Shown here: piece after piece, positions 45,191 to 56,590 of the stretch
Layout: each line of letters starts with the position of its first letter
Numbering within the stretch: the first letter of the stretch is position 1
Source of the DNA: Incurvaria masculella
Taxonomy: Eukaryota; Arthropoda; Insecta; Lepidoptera; Incurvariidae
Direction of reading: 5' to 3'
Assembly: GCA_946894095.1 (NCBI GenBank)
Contig: OX335655.1
Location: 12,276,001-12,340,000 of the forward strand
DNA length: 64,000 bases
Program-made: the position numbers and the translations under genes
Notes under the pieces: generated by a model
The model's input: only the letters and a program-made list of their open reading frames with translations
Told to the model about the DNA's origin: nothing
The model's database searches: none

Positions 45191-46299
45191 AAACAATACG
45201 ACGAAAATGATGCATACCAAATGGGTATAAACCAACTGTATCGTTAAATTAATTATTTGTTTAATTAATCCACTATCGTCTCCGAAGTGTAATAGAAGAC
45301 GTACAACATCGGTATCTGATAAGCAGACGCTATAGATGCAAAGCGAATTCCGTTTTATCTTAACCCAATTTTCGTAACAGGAGCGAAACAGACGAAACAA
45401 AACAAGCAGCCGAATATATTAGTCGAATAAATACTGGCTCATTTACATTGCCCGCGCCCCCCCTTCCCCGCGCCGTCTCCTCCAGCGCCATTGCGTCTCT
45501 CTTCCCGCGCCGTGGCGTCTCCTCCCGCCATCGTGTCTCCACCATAGACATGCATAGTTAACTCTGTCTCAAAAATTGCCACAATAGTAATGAGACATCG
45601 TAACCCCTAGCGACGGCAGATGAATTTAAATTTTACCCTCGGCCACGCGTCGTTACCCTTAGGGTCGGTACACACGACACGAAATTTGGATTAGTTTACT
45701 TAGTACGGCGGACTGGGCCTTAATAACTGAGTGCATTGCGGAAAGGGAGATATTTGACGAAAATACATGCCTCTTTCACAAATATCAATTATTATTTAAC
45801 ATAGTGAGGTGAAACAGTTTTTTAACATAAATTCTAAAGGGAGTAAGCAACTTAAAGGTTATTTCACACATCAAATTGCATATCTATTGACAACCTTTTC
45901 AATACATTCCGAAAAAATATATATATGCGGTCCAATGCATGTGTGAGCATGTGGAAAATGCACAAATTCGTAATTTTTATTGACTGCAAATACCGATGTA
46001 TTATCTAACTAATGCAGATGACGTGGTTATAACCACATATTTGTGTTCATTTAGACCCTTATACGTAGATCATCCCATTTCGTGAGCCTCTGGAACATCA
46101 ATAAGTATCTATATTTTATACTCTCTCATTCGCGACTTGTGTCCCTCACTTATCTGTTTTTTCTTCCATAACTACTCCAAGAACACTTTTTCATTTGCAT
46201 AAATTTCCCAACCTCATATTCCAAAACAATAAATCAACTATGCATATTAACAACGCCCGACTTGATTGGAGTCTGCAGATCTGAACCATCTTTGACATT
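45191..46299. other. No gene supported; small GC-rich tandem at 45445-45545
   Basis: CCCGCGCCGT recurs twice at a spacing of about 38 bp, with CGTCTC words between. Low complexity; the frame through it is not credible. Confidence 0.4.
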
Positions 46300-46480
46300 T
46301 GAGGGCGGCCAGCGCGCAGGCGCGGCACTGCGGGGCGGGGGCGGAGGTCGGGGGAGGTCGCGCGGTCCCGCCGACCCCCACTAGGTTCGCGGACGTCAGT
46401 GCCACCGCCCGCGACAATGCGCTCGACGCAAACCGACAGCGCGAATAGTACGCATCCAATGTTTACGTAAGTCGTTGACA
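46300..46480 (+). promoter_or_regulatory. GC/CpG-rich island upstream of signal-peptide exon
   Basis: A sharply GC-rich block with many CG dinucleotides in AT-rich surroundings, 0.9 kb upstream of the best host exon. It may mark a promoter or first exon. Inference from composition and position only. Confidence 0.3.
46417..46466 (+). CDS. Weak candidate first exon
   Basis: An ATG at 46417 opens about 17 codons (starting MRSTQTDS) that end at a consensus-like donor AC|GTAAGT (GT at 46467-46468). The frame is also open upstream through the GC-rich block. It would end in phase 2, which does not match the phase-1 exon at 47333, so the two are not simply consecutive exons of one mRNA. It may be a UTR exon or chance. 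No protein family recognised. Confidence 0.2.
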
Positions 46481-47243
46481 CAGCTCGCTCGCTGTTTGCA
46501 CAAACTTCGGACCGTGTGAGCGGGCCCTTTCAGTGTTTTCGGAGGTAAAATATTGGATGCGTTGTGTGCAGTGCTCTCCACGGTGGATATTAAAAACGGT
46601 TGTTCTGTGTTGTGTTTCAGTATATCCAGCATATTGTGATATTTTTTATTACATCCCTTGAATTATCGATTCTTCTTTGTTACTTTACTGGCGGAAAATG
46701 CTTTCTTTTCTTTATAAAATATCCAACATTCTGTGTGGCCATGAGTAAATTAAACAGGGTGTATGATTATTAAATAGGGTTGACTAAAAGCCACCTAACA
46801 TTTATTTCTTACTAGGTTTTTTTATTCCACTATAGATCTACTCACTACTGCATGTCACTCAAAAAGACAAGTGAAATAAAGATATTCGCTTTGCAAACAT
46901 CGTGATTTCAATCATATTTTAGATATCTGTAGATTGATAAATTCGTCAGTTTCCTGCAACACGTCAAGCTTCTGCTTGTTTGTGTTCCAAACAGGGAACT
47001 AACAGCCACTTGCTTGCTTTCAACAACACGTACCTTTGGGTCCTTAGTTGCATGATTAACGCCCGTTGTCACGATCCTCCAGCTACAAAATCCCAAAGTT
47101 ACTTTTCGGTTACACCATACAAATATGCCATGTAACCGAAAGTTACTTATCGGATTTCAGTTAACTGGCGGTGGTGAAAACAGGGGTAAACCGGCCAACA
47201 GATCTTTCCACGCTTAAGCTCAAAGTCAAGTGTGTAACGTGTC
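46481..47243. other. Upstream region of candidate gene
   Basis: No coding feature. Around 46520-46545 CTTTCAGTGTTTTCGGAGGTAAAA could be a tiny exon or an initiator, but nothing supports it further. No TATA box is obvious near 47215. Confidence 0.35.
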
Positions 47244-47332
47244 AGTGAGAGCGAGTCTTCAAACTCGAGTGAGTGCAGGAACGTGGCAGTGCTACGGGTA
47301 ATATGAGAAGGCTGCGCCGGTCCAAGTGAGAA
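47244..47332 (+). promoter_or_regulatory. Putative 5' UTR with initiator-like start and uORF
   Basis: GTCAGTG at 47241-47247 matches the arthropod initiator TCAGT, with +1 at about 47244 if used. An upstream ATG at 47303 opens an 8-codon frame ending at TGA 47327-47329, only 3 nt before the main ATG. Promoter use is inferred from sequence alone. Confidence 0.35.
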
Positions 47333-47387
47333 ATGGCCAAGAAACGCGTCAGGATGGCGTTCCTATTGGTGCTCGGATTGAGTTTTG
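47333..47387 (+). CDS. First coding exon: signal peptide, unknown secreted or membrane protein
   Basis: ATG at 47333 has a favourable context (G at -3, G at +4) and an in-frame TGA 6 nt upstream, so it is the natural start. The 55 nt encode MAKKRVRMAFLLVLGLSF plus one base: a basic n-region (KKRVR) and a hydrophobic core (AFLLVLGLSF), i.e. a signal peptide entering the secretory pathway. The exon ends at a consensus donor G|GTAAGT (47388-47393), giving a phase-1 intron, the commonest phase after signal-peptide exons in animals. The downstream exons are not recognisable in the window, so the protein cannot be named, and the first intron would exceed 16 kb. This exon is too short for a length-filtered open-frame search. 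It was chosen because start, stop, peptide and donor agree. Confidence 0.6.
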
Positions 47388-47594
47388 GTAAGTTACATAT
47401 TTCAATAATGGATTCAGTAAGTAATTAAAATTCGTGGAGAATCAATATATGTACTACGCTAAAATAAAACAAACAAACATCATATCTGTCTACCGAAAAT
47501 ATTCGGACTTGGGGATTTTGATGTAACTGAACATAAAAAGCTACTTTTTTACCTTACCTTTCCAATGATTTAATATCATCATGAGAGTAGTGTA

Positions 47595-47750
47595 ATTTGT
47601 GGTACCCACTCACCACATGGGAACCAGGTGCAATGCTGCCATTGCATGACCACATTGAACAGGATGGAAACTGCGGACAATTTGCATTGGCGCTTCGATC
47701 ATCGTTCGTTCAATAGAATAGCAACCCGGGCGGGATTTACCACCAATCCT
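47595..47750 (-). mobile_element. SINE body copy
   Basis: CCACATGGGAACCAGGTGC, GACCACATTGAACAGGATGG, GGACAATTTGCATTGGCGCT and AGCAACCCGGGCGGGATTT, minus strand. Lies in the putative first intron. Confidence 0.7.
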
Positions 47751-48658
47751 CAGAGTGGGCGTACTAACTTTATTATGCCGTCTGTGTCCGGACTAAGTCG
47801 CATTTTGTATGGTCAGTCCGAAAATAATCCGCGTATTAAACTTTGACAGTTCACTCTGAATACGACTGCTAGTGCATAAAGAATTACAGTTTTAAGTGCG
47901 GAATCCAAACAACAACCGTCGTCGTTAGTCGTTTCTCACCACACACACGGGAAGCAATTCATTGGGACAACTTGTATTGATACAGCACAGAAGGGTACTC
48001 AGCAGTTGACTAATGTCGACCTGATGTCTTAGGAACACATAACGAGTTGCAAACGCAAACACATTGATGTGTTGCTGGCACGAAGTGTGTAATGGGTTTG
48101 GTCCACCCAATGTTTTCCTTCATTGTAACCGATACGTATTAATGCGATTATCATATTAAATATAAATATTCTTTAATTTCAGCACAACATAGTTAACATA
48201 CGTTAAGTTAGTTTGACTTAAAATTTCTTTCTCTCTAAGGTTCTTTTAAATAAAAATTTCCTGTTGCCATGCAGAAATTTAACATAAAGACACACAAAAT
48301 TAGTAGATATTACTCCTAACAAATCCCGGCTTTTTGGTTGACCTACGCCAACATTTTGGTGGATATTTTAATCCCAAAATATTTCTTTATCCACGATTCG
48401 ACTTGGCTACGAACCCTCTGAATATGAAGCGAACAGAAATCGTCACATAGTAAATTGCTGAAAATATCCTCTGATTCTTTTCCCCTACACAATCTTTCAT
48501 CCTATTCAGAAAACTGTCTAGTTGGGAAAAAGAAATAAAAGAAAATAGGAATCAATTTGGATTCCCTTTGGTTCTGCGAGCACTTCTCCGAAGATCGCTT
48601 TGAATTATTCTACGCGTGAGCGCGGCCGCGCTTTGCGTTCTGACAAGTTTTCGCGCGA
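47751..48658. other. No gene seen
   Basis: Unassigned. A short stretch near 47785-47825 (GGACTAAGTCGCATTTTGTA) may be a decayed third-type SINE head. Confidence 0.4.
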
Positions 48659-48910
48659 TTTTTTAGGGTTCCGTACCCAACGGGGTGCCAACGGAACCCT
48701 ATTACTACGCCTCCGCTGTCCGTCCGTCCATCCGTCCGTCCGTCCTTTCGTCACAGGGCTGTATCTCATGAACCGTAATAGGTAGGTAGCTGAAATTTTC
48801 ACAGAGTATGTATTTATTTTGCCGCTATAACAACAAATAAGTCAAATATAAAAAAAACGTGATTTTTTTTATGTTCCGAGTACGACTCGCACTTGGCAGG
48901 ATTTTTAATT
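48659..48910 (+). repeat. Dispersed repeat R2, copy E
   Basis: TTTTTTAGGGTTCCGTACCC, GGTGCCAACGGAACCC, CCGT repeat with a CCAT interruption, CACAGGGCTGTATCTCATGA, TTTATTTTGCCGCTATAACA, GAGTACGACTCGCACTTGGC. Confidence 0.75.
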
Positions 48911-48954
48911 TTAATCACATCCATTAAAAAGGAATTGTTGCTGGTTTTTTTTTA

Positions 48955-49125
48955 TGGCTCAACCACACCCAATGCACCCAAAACACCGCACTCCCGAAAA
49001 AGTTAGGCACGGCTACATTGAACTGGATAGAAAACACGGATCATTTCGTTGCCGCTTCAACCATATTTTATTACAATGCGATTGTACCAACCCGGGTGGC
49101 CTTACAGTTTTAATTCAAAAACTTT
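48955..49125 (-). mobile_element. SINE body copy
   Basis: CACGGCTACATTGAACTGGA, CATTTCGTTGCCGCTTCAAC, TGCGATTGTACCAACCCGGG, minus strand. 5' head lost. Confidence 0.65.
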
Positions 49126-49429
49126 TTCCATTTTCCTAATAATTGGGTATTTACACATTACACACACAACACATTCTCAACTCTATCATTATTTTATACA
49201 GATATGTAATTATAAACTTGCAAACTCACCCTCACACTGTCTGTGTCACCCTCATATGTGAACTGTAGCACATGTTAAGATATTATCTCAAACATGCTAC
49301 TTCGTGTAAACCTGTAACTTAAAATTAGCTAAATTTTAAAAAAATAAATTTGTTACAGAATAATGCTATCCGTGCTGTTGTGCCATAGTCGTAAATAATA
49401 CTATAGTGGCTGTCAGAGCTGTAGACGTC
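49126..49429. other. No gene seen
   Basis: CA/AC-rich at 49150-49250, then AT-rich with AATAAA near 49343. Possibly a retroelement 3' UTR, but no tail is defined. Confidence 0.35.
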
Positions 49430-49690
49430 GCGAGTCTGTCTTTTTGAACATTTGACATTCAAAAATTCGAAAATCTTAAAAAACTGGCTCGACTAAAAAG
49501 TTATTTTTAAATATCGAACTTTGTCAGCAAAGTGACTCCGCCATTTTGAAAAAAATTCAAATACTGGCTTGACTAAAATATTCTAAAAATATATCGAGCG
49601 CGCTTACGAAATTTCACGAGAATCGGTTGAGAAATGCGACCTGTAGAGGAGTACAGCCGGACATACGAAAGCATTTTTGTCCAATCTTGT
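49430..49690 (-). repeat. Dispersed repeat R5, inverted copy
   Basis: Inverted relative to the 12225 copy: AAAAACTGGCTCGACTAAAA, AAATTTCACGAGAATCGGTT, GAGAAATGCGACCTGTAGAG, CGGACATACGAAAGCATTTT. Confidence 0.65.
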
Positions 49691-50761
49691 AACGGAGACC
49701 TTCGCTGGGCTAGGTCAAAATGCCACTTATACAATGTGAAACATAAAACAACTAAAGTAACCTTAAACTAAAAATTTGCAGACTTGACTAGTGTGTGGGG
49801 TGTGAGAGGGTGTGTATGCGCGTGATGATGTGTGAATGAGTGAGTGGGGTTTTTGTGAGGGTGAGTAAATGTGTTGGCGTGAATGGGGCTCCACCAAGGG
49901 TTCATGATAACGTGTTAGTGAGGGGGGCGTTGATACACTTTAGAAGTTTTTAGCGCTTTTAAATTTTTACAAGATGATTTAGAGTGACTGAGCGTGTTGC
50001 TTGCGCTGCTTGGGTGCCTCTTAGCTGGTACGCAGCTGACGCTGTGAAGCAGAATTTAAGATCCATTTCCAGCGTCCTCCAAACCCTAAGCAGCGGGCGT
50101 GTATATAAGACTACAGATATATGTGAGTAAGAGAGGATGTGTGAGAGGGTATACGGTTGTCAGTCCTGGTATTTCGGTGCCGCTACGTCTCGGTTCAGCG
50201 TTTTGCGACTGAGGTGGACTTATCACTAAAAGTGAGCTATTTCCAGTTAATCTTTGGGGTGATGAGGAAAAGAATTGAATAAAAATAAAATATAGCAAAT
50301 TTTAATGGAGTCAGATTTTGAACATTTCTCAAAATTGCTGAGTCATTTTGAAAAATGTTAATATGTTATACCCCCTATACATAATTTATGGCAAAGATAG
50401 GCTCGAGATGTCTACAGCTCAGAGAAAGCTTCAGGTGAAAAATATGGACGGATATATTATAATTTTAAAACTTTCACTTACCAGAGATTTTGCACACCAC
50501 ATTTAAAACGTAGGACTGAGTCCTTTTACCAAAAAAAGATGACCTCGAGAAGATGTCCAATTTATCTCGCCAACTATTGGCGAATTAATCCCTTCAATTG
50601 CTCGACATCTTTGTTGCAACGCAAGAAATATTGTCCTCTAGTGCCAACTCAAGGAACCAGGTTGCATAAAAAAAAGTCCTTCATAGTCGACTTAATGATC
50701 AAGAAGATATGTTTGTTCATATGGAAAGAATGTACACATTGGCGCATCGACATTCTATTTA
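49691..50761. other. No gene seen; G/T-rich stretch
   Basis: 49790-50190 is rich in GTGTG/GAGAG on the plus strand, possibly a minus-strand retroelement UTR. No reverse transcriptase or other domain seen. Confidence 0.4.
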
Positions 50762-51317
50762 GACTAGAGGGTCGCGACAAAAAAGGTAACGATAACGTAA
50801 ATGGCTGAAACGGGTATCACGGGATAAAGACCAACCCTCTGAAGCTAAATGTGTCAGTCTGCCTATTCCAAGTGGTTGCGTTACGTAGAGAATGCAACTG
50901 AAAAACTAGTTATGGTGACAAAAAATACATATGATAAGGTAAATGGATGCAAATACCGAAGCATGAAAGTATCAGTACATACTTGCTTAGCAATATAAAA
51001 ACTGAACAAACATTTGGTTGCATTTCGTAGTTATAGGCGATTTAGGATACAGATATAACTTAGGGTATATTTAAGTATTTAATAAAAAAACCGACTGGTT
51101 ATTGTTGCATAATTAATAGGCATCAATGTTTCCAGACAATCAGTATATTCATCAGCAGGTACATACCAGCATCAATTTTATATAGCCAATCTAGATAACG
51201 CAACCACTTGGCACAGGCAGACCGACATATTTAACATCAGAGGGTTGGTCTCTAACATGTGAACCCAGATTCAGCCATTTACCTTATCGTGACCAAAAAT
51301 GTCGTGACCTCCCGGAA
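50762..51317. mobile_element. Long-TIR MITE family R4, copy 2
   Basis: Flanked by TA (50760-50761, 51318-51319). By eye more than 90% identical to the 8470 copy across the whole unit, including centre words CATTTGGTTGCATTTCGTAG and GGCATCAATGTTTCCAGACA. Such similarity points to recent activity of a trans-acting transposase. Lies in the putative first intron. Confidence 0.82.
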
Positions 51318-51339
51318 TAATTGGAAATGGCCTTATTGA

Positions 51340-52195
51340 GCCCCGAAGAGTATCCTAAGAGTTACAGACATTACACAGAAAGAGACCCTACATCCTTTCG
51401 GAGATGGAGGGTTTCAAAACATAGACGACTATGTCTGCTTAGATGACTGCACCATATCTTTTTAACTTAGCTGATAAAGAAATTTTTTTACACGAAATTC
51501 ACGGATCTCTTATAAAAAAAGGCACTTTTCAATGGCTCAACGCTTTGGATTATTCAGAGACTGAAAAATTGCTTTCAATCACTGTATAATATTAATAACT
51601 GTATGTATAGATGCCGAGAAATATATAAGTACAAATCCTTCATTATTAACAATCTCATTCACCCACACCATCTTTAGCATTATACATACAACACATCACA
51701 TTCATACGCCACAAATCCAAAAGACACTCTTACACACTTACAAGTTGGGTACACTTATCATCTATTAGTACACTTAGTAAGTAAACTTATTTATTTTAGT
51801 ATTTTTCTTTCCTTTTTATCTCTTTATTAAGTTTTTTTTCACCCTACCAATCAACAATAAAAAAAAAATAAAAAAATAAAAAAAATAATAACAATTCTAA
51901 CTTACGTCTGAGACAGCTCTAACCATGCTTCGCTCTATGGTTATACCTGCCATCTGCTTCACAGTCTTTGGCTAGTGCAGAGGGTAGGATTTAAAAATTG
52001 ATATGTAACAGCCAAAGTTGTTTCAACTACATTGTATACCAATTATTTAAGGTACTTATTCATTAAAATGGTTTCTCTTTTTGCCTATACTAGCTTTAAA
52101 TAATAATAGATATGTAGTTTGTAAGATTTTCATTATGTATGTAAAATGGCTTACTGAAATAAACATTTGTATTTGTAAACATTTGTATTTGTATG
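51340..52195 (+). mobile_element. Probable non-LTR retrotransposon 3' UTR and tail
   Basis: An A-rich/C-rich UTR-like stretch ends in GAAATAAACATTTGTATTTG with AATAAA at about 52161 and a tail of TTTGTA units to 52195. No coding part is preserved. The left boundary is uncertain. Confidence 0.45.
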
Positions 52196-53984
52196 ATTTA
52201 GGAATAATTTAAACCAAATGTTTTTAGATATTGAGCAGAAAATAGCTTTCCCTTTTTGTATGGGTCGACACGAAAATATACCCTCAAAAAAAGGAACTCT
52301 TAACCTAACCGCAGACACCTCGTAGAGCAATAGATTAGTCCGACGTTGTTGAGGCGACTTGTGGACGAATTGGTTTTTTCAGGCGAGCTTGACTATGCTC
52401 AATATGGCGTCCGTAGTTCAGGCCACTTAACCGAACGACTCCCAATCATGGAGGTCAAGAAATAACACCTCCATGCTCCCGATATGGTCATCAACGAAAA
52501 TCATTGTTTCATAAAATACCTTGAAGAACAACTAAAATCGGATCGTGAACTGAAATAGGTGTCAAATAGGTGTTCTTAAAAATATAATGTAACAGGCCTT
52601 CTGCCTTTACACATTTTAAAATGAACAATTCAAATAAAGCGTCGCCATAGCAACGCCGTGTTGTTGTGAAAATAAAATCTTTGGCAGAACGTAGTCGCCT
52701 TTTCTCAGCCTGGCGATGTAGCACAGGGCAGTGAGGTGGGCAGTCACAGCAGCAAACTCGCGTGACCTGCACAGAAGCCCTAGGAAACGGCGAGGTAATC
52801 ACCGAAGGAACCTCCGCCAAATGTAGAATGAAAACAATTTACTTTTATTTAACTTATTTATTTATTTTAACAATAAATGTTTCAAATAAATGGCTGTTAT
52901 TTTTTTTAGATAGTCAGAAAGTACTCAAGATGTGCTCCGCAGAGTCTCTATGTGTGCTCCGAAAAAATATTGGTCATAATGAGAAAAAATAAAATAAAAT
53001 CTATTCATCGAAATATTCCAACATAAAGTTTAAAAAAATAATAAAGAATTTAAGTCAATTCTCCTATTCGATATTTAATTATTATGTAACATTATGTATG
53101 TTTTATTCTGTTATTAATACTTCAGATTCCTTAAGATTATTATAGTAGCCAATGCGTATGGTTTCTTTGCGTTAAGTTCCTGAACCTAATGGAATAAGAA
53201 CATGAAAAAAAAAAACGTAATTTCAGCTAACGTTCTACCAAATTTATTTAAAACATATTCTAGAAAATAAATTTTTTTACATATACAAAAATTCTCAAGT
53301 CAGGTATCAAACGTATTCTTTTTCAAGTTTGCTGCGGATATTGACAGCAGCTGATATTAATTTAAAAACCATTTTAAAGAGCGTAATATTATCTAAGATA
53401 CCAATTTAGAGAAGGTTATGCTTAACTTTTTTTAATTTCTTTAACGAAACAATTAAATCAAACCGGTTTCAAGCGTTATGCGGGTTGGTGAAACATTTAT
53501 TCCGAGCTGCTCTTACTAAGCTACGTCGGGCTCGGACTATTTCGTTTCAATCGCAAAAATTGGTTGAACATTTTTAGGTATAAGGATGCTCTTAAGTTTC
53601 CATAACAAACACCTAAATAACCTGCCAAAGAACTAAATGACAGCCATGGCGTGGCCATTAATATCCAACGTTCATCTGCATCACTGACTATTTCTCGAAT
53701 TCCATAAATCATTTAACTTAATCATCACTCTTAATAAAGAAGGAAAAACAAAACCTGCTGAAAATTTAAAAAATGCAGAACGAATTTCAGCGGCGCTTGC
53801 GAGCCATCATAAATCTTGATTCACCTGAAAATTATCGGGTGGGAGATTCTTTATTTTCCTTAATAAAGAAACCTCCTCGCCCGAAGGCATCGCGGGTGCC
53901 TCGAGAAGAAAATCTTATAGCTCTATACGAACCCAACTGCTTCAATGCATTTTTTGTTAGTATATTCAGATCTTTCGTTTTAGG
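52196..53984. other. No gene supported
   Basis: About 1.8 kb. A small perfect hairpin CATGGAGGT / ACCTCCATG sits at 52448-52476. Open frames of 60-103 codons have no recognisable features. Confidence 0.4.
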
Positions 53985-54512
53985 GTACCGTCACAAAAAG
54001 CGAAAAAAATAAATCTCGATATCTTTACACTTATTTAATAATGTACCAATGAATAACTTTTGCTCAAAACTTCTTGAGATAAAGCTAGATTTCTGAAGTT
54101 CAAGTCTGATCTAAAATCAGGAATTTCTTCCGTGTCCAGCATTGACGAGACCAGCATTGACGAAACCAGCATTGAGCACGTTCACGTTTGACCGCTTTTT
54201 AGGGTTCCGTACCCAAAGGGTGAAAACGGAACCCTATTACTAAGCCTCCGCTGTCCGTCCGTCCGTCCGTCCATCCGTCCGTCCTTCCGTCTGTCACAGG
54301 GCTGTATCTCGTGAACCGTAATAGTTAGGCAGCTGAAATTTTCACAGAGTATGTATTTATCTTGCCGCTATAACAACAAATAGGTAAACTAAAATATATA
54401 TAAAAATTACTAAAAACCCATACAAAAATCCTGATTTTTTGAGCTATATCTTGTACAATGGGGAACCCTTCGTGGGCGAGTCCGACTCGCACTTGGCCGG
54501 TTTTTTTAAGTA
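53985..54512 (+). repeat. R6 plus R2 composite repeat, copy F (most complete)
   Basis: R6 (AAAAAGCGAAAAAAATAAAT, GATAAAGCTAGATTTCTGAA, GTTCACGTTTGACCG), then R2 from TTTTTAGGGTTCCGTACCCA through the CCGT repeat to CCCTTCGTGGGCGAGTCCGA and CGCACTTGGCCGGTTTTTTT. Shows both ends of R2. A short CCAGCATTGACGA triplicate lies at about 54135-54175. Confidence 0.78.
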
Positions 54513-54639
54513 TTTCTTTGTTTATTGGTTACCTGTTGCTAACTATTACTTAATTGTTAACGTCTAACAAACACTGCAATAGCTAAACTAAATATTATGC
54601 TTTGTGGTTTCAGGCTCCTAATATTAATAAAAGTGGTCG

Positions 54640-54862
54640 CACTGCATTTCTTCCCATGGATATCGTAAGAGGGAACTATGGATTCGACGTTCGTGGTTCA
54701 GATTCCAAGTAAAACTGTAGGTTCCTTACTTATTAGAAGTTTGGGTGGTAGGTGCAATATAAGAAAGGTTCTGGCAAGATACCTAGTTCATATGAGCTGT
54801 TTTGGGCTAATATCACTTCTCAAGTTTGTGTTTACATCCGTGTCCGGATGCAAAAAACAATA
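54640..54862 (+). mobile_element. SINE with third head type
   Basis: GCATTTCTTCCCATGGATAT, CGTAAGAGGGAACTATGGAT, GTTCGTGGTTCAGATTCCAA, then the body AAAACTGTAGGTTCCTTACT and a deleted middle, ending GTGTCCGGATGCAAAAAAC. The head matches 1325-1400. Confidence 0.6.
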
Positions 54863-54934
54863 ATATTGTTTCTTACATGAAAGCTTGAAAAAAATCCATG
54901 AATAGTGTTTCTAGTTTTGTGACAAATCTTACTA

Positions 54935-55345
54935 GCTCGTGTGTAGGGGCTAGAGGACTTGCGTTCCGTGAAAGAGGTTATGGGTTCAAATCCTCGACCC
55001 GGTCATACTCCACTTTCTGTCTCTTTCTAAGTTTGTTAAGTGCATTTAGTTGCGAATGTGGGCTGTACCATGATTCGATACCCAAGTGAAACTGTAGGAC
55101 CCCTTCCTCTACTAGGTGGTAGGATTAAGCCCGCCCGAGTTGGTACAACCGCATTGGATGAAATTATGGTTAAAGCGGAAATCAAAAATTGTCCGTGCTT
55201 TCCATCTAGTTCAGTGTAGCCGTGCTCGTAAAGGGAAGGTCCTGGCATGGCACCTAATTCGGTCGGGAATGTGGTGTATTGGGTTAATATCATAACGGTA
55301 GTAGTGAGATATTAGCTATCTATTTCAGGTTGCATAAAGTAAAAA
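54935..55345 (+). mobile_element. SINE, tRNA-like head, near full length
   Basis: Head GCTCGTGTGTAGGGGCTAGA, B-box-like GGGTTCAAATCC, TTGCGAATGTGGGCTG, AGCCCGCCCGAGTTGGTACA, TCTAGTTCAGTGTAGCC, GTCCTGGCATGGCACCTAAT, and TTGCATAAAGTAAAAAAA at the 3' end. Confidence 0.78.
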
Positions 55346-55934
55346 AATAACTTAGGTGAAACATTAAAATAAACTAAAGTGGTTTTACTTTATAGATACT
55401 TTTAATATTAAAAATATTGTGCTCGGACTATGGACTGGCAAAACACTTATGGACATTCGTTAAAGATAAAAGGCTCTTTCGTTTAACGGTGTATACTCTA
55501 GCGGGATAAATAATGTTTCACCCTCCGACTACATAACGGATATGAAAAAACTAAACGAGCAGCGAACCTTTTGAGTTAGGGTCGATTCCCTTTGGAATAA
55601 GCCTTAAGTTAACAAGTGAATAATACCGTACGTGGCCAGTCAAATCTCAATTCTCCTGATGGATATAACTTCCTCTCTGAAACGGATGTGTTTGTGTCTC
55701 TACCTATGTAATGGTCATTTTGTACTGAAAAAGCGCATTTATCACTTTCACCGTTTGACAAAAAAACAATGTTTTTCTAGCATTCCAAAATGTTTAAGAA
55801 TTTCGTTCTATCGTGTTTTAGCGCGTTTAGCGTTTTAGCAGTTTTTCTATTAATTGCATGATTGTGTAAAATTAACTTATAACCGTTTGCAGATGAGTAA
55901 AATGTTTTGTACAAATGTCACCAATATTAAATAA
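55346..55934. other. No gene seen
   Basis: AT-rich. No supported feature. Confidence 0.45.
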
Positions 55935-56010
55935 ACTAGCTACGATACCCGGGTCCACTAAATAAAAAGTATCCTTGTCACACTCCGGTCTATAAGCCAT
56001 CTCTTTGCAA
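55935..56010 (+). repeat. R8-like short fragment
   Basis: ACTAGCTACGATACCCGGG and AATAAAAAGTATCC resemble the start of R8 (16230). Short and diverged. Confidence 0.4.
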
Positions 56011-56059
56011 GAAGTGTAATGCAAATGTTATTTATTTTCAATAAAATAAGTTTATTTTT

Positions 56060-56280
56060 CTACTGTTATGATATTAACCTAACGCAGCACATGTGAACTA
56101 GGTGCCATGCCGGGATATTCCTTACATTGCACGGTAATATTGAATAATTTTTACTGCCGCTTCGACCATCGTTCGTTCGATGCGATGATACAACCAGTAA
56201 GTAAGTCTTGAGTTTTATACGGAATCCGATAAAAGAACGAAGAATCTCTTAGTCGCATCTTACAATATGTACGGTAAAAA
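56060..56280 (-). mobile_element. SINE copy, diverged
   Basis: TGTTATGATATTAACCTAAC, GTGAACTAGGTGCCATGCCG, ACTGCCGCTTCGACCATCGT, CGGAATCCGAT, then a decayed third-type head (AAGAATCTCTTAGTCGCATC). Confidence 0.6.
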
Positions 56281-56590
56281 ATACAGTAGGATCACTTGTA
56301 TTATTTTGAAGTGCCGGAACCAACACAACACAGTTGTTATTTATACCGGTTTGAACTTAATTCAATCACAAAACATCCCTTTCTCGAAGAAATAGAAACC
56401 TTTAAACATTCTGAGAGCTCTATTTTCACTACTTTTATTGGTATTTTAATATGAAATTTAGGTTTGAAGGATAACAGCTGTAGACTTAAATTATTATATT
56501 ATACATATATTCCTCTAATATATTGAACCAGAATTATAAAAAAAATCCCATGGATTACCTCTTTGAAAATATATTTAGAGCTTACTTTTA
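56281..56590. other. No gene seen
   Basis: AT-rich. No supported feature. Confidence 0.45.
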
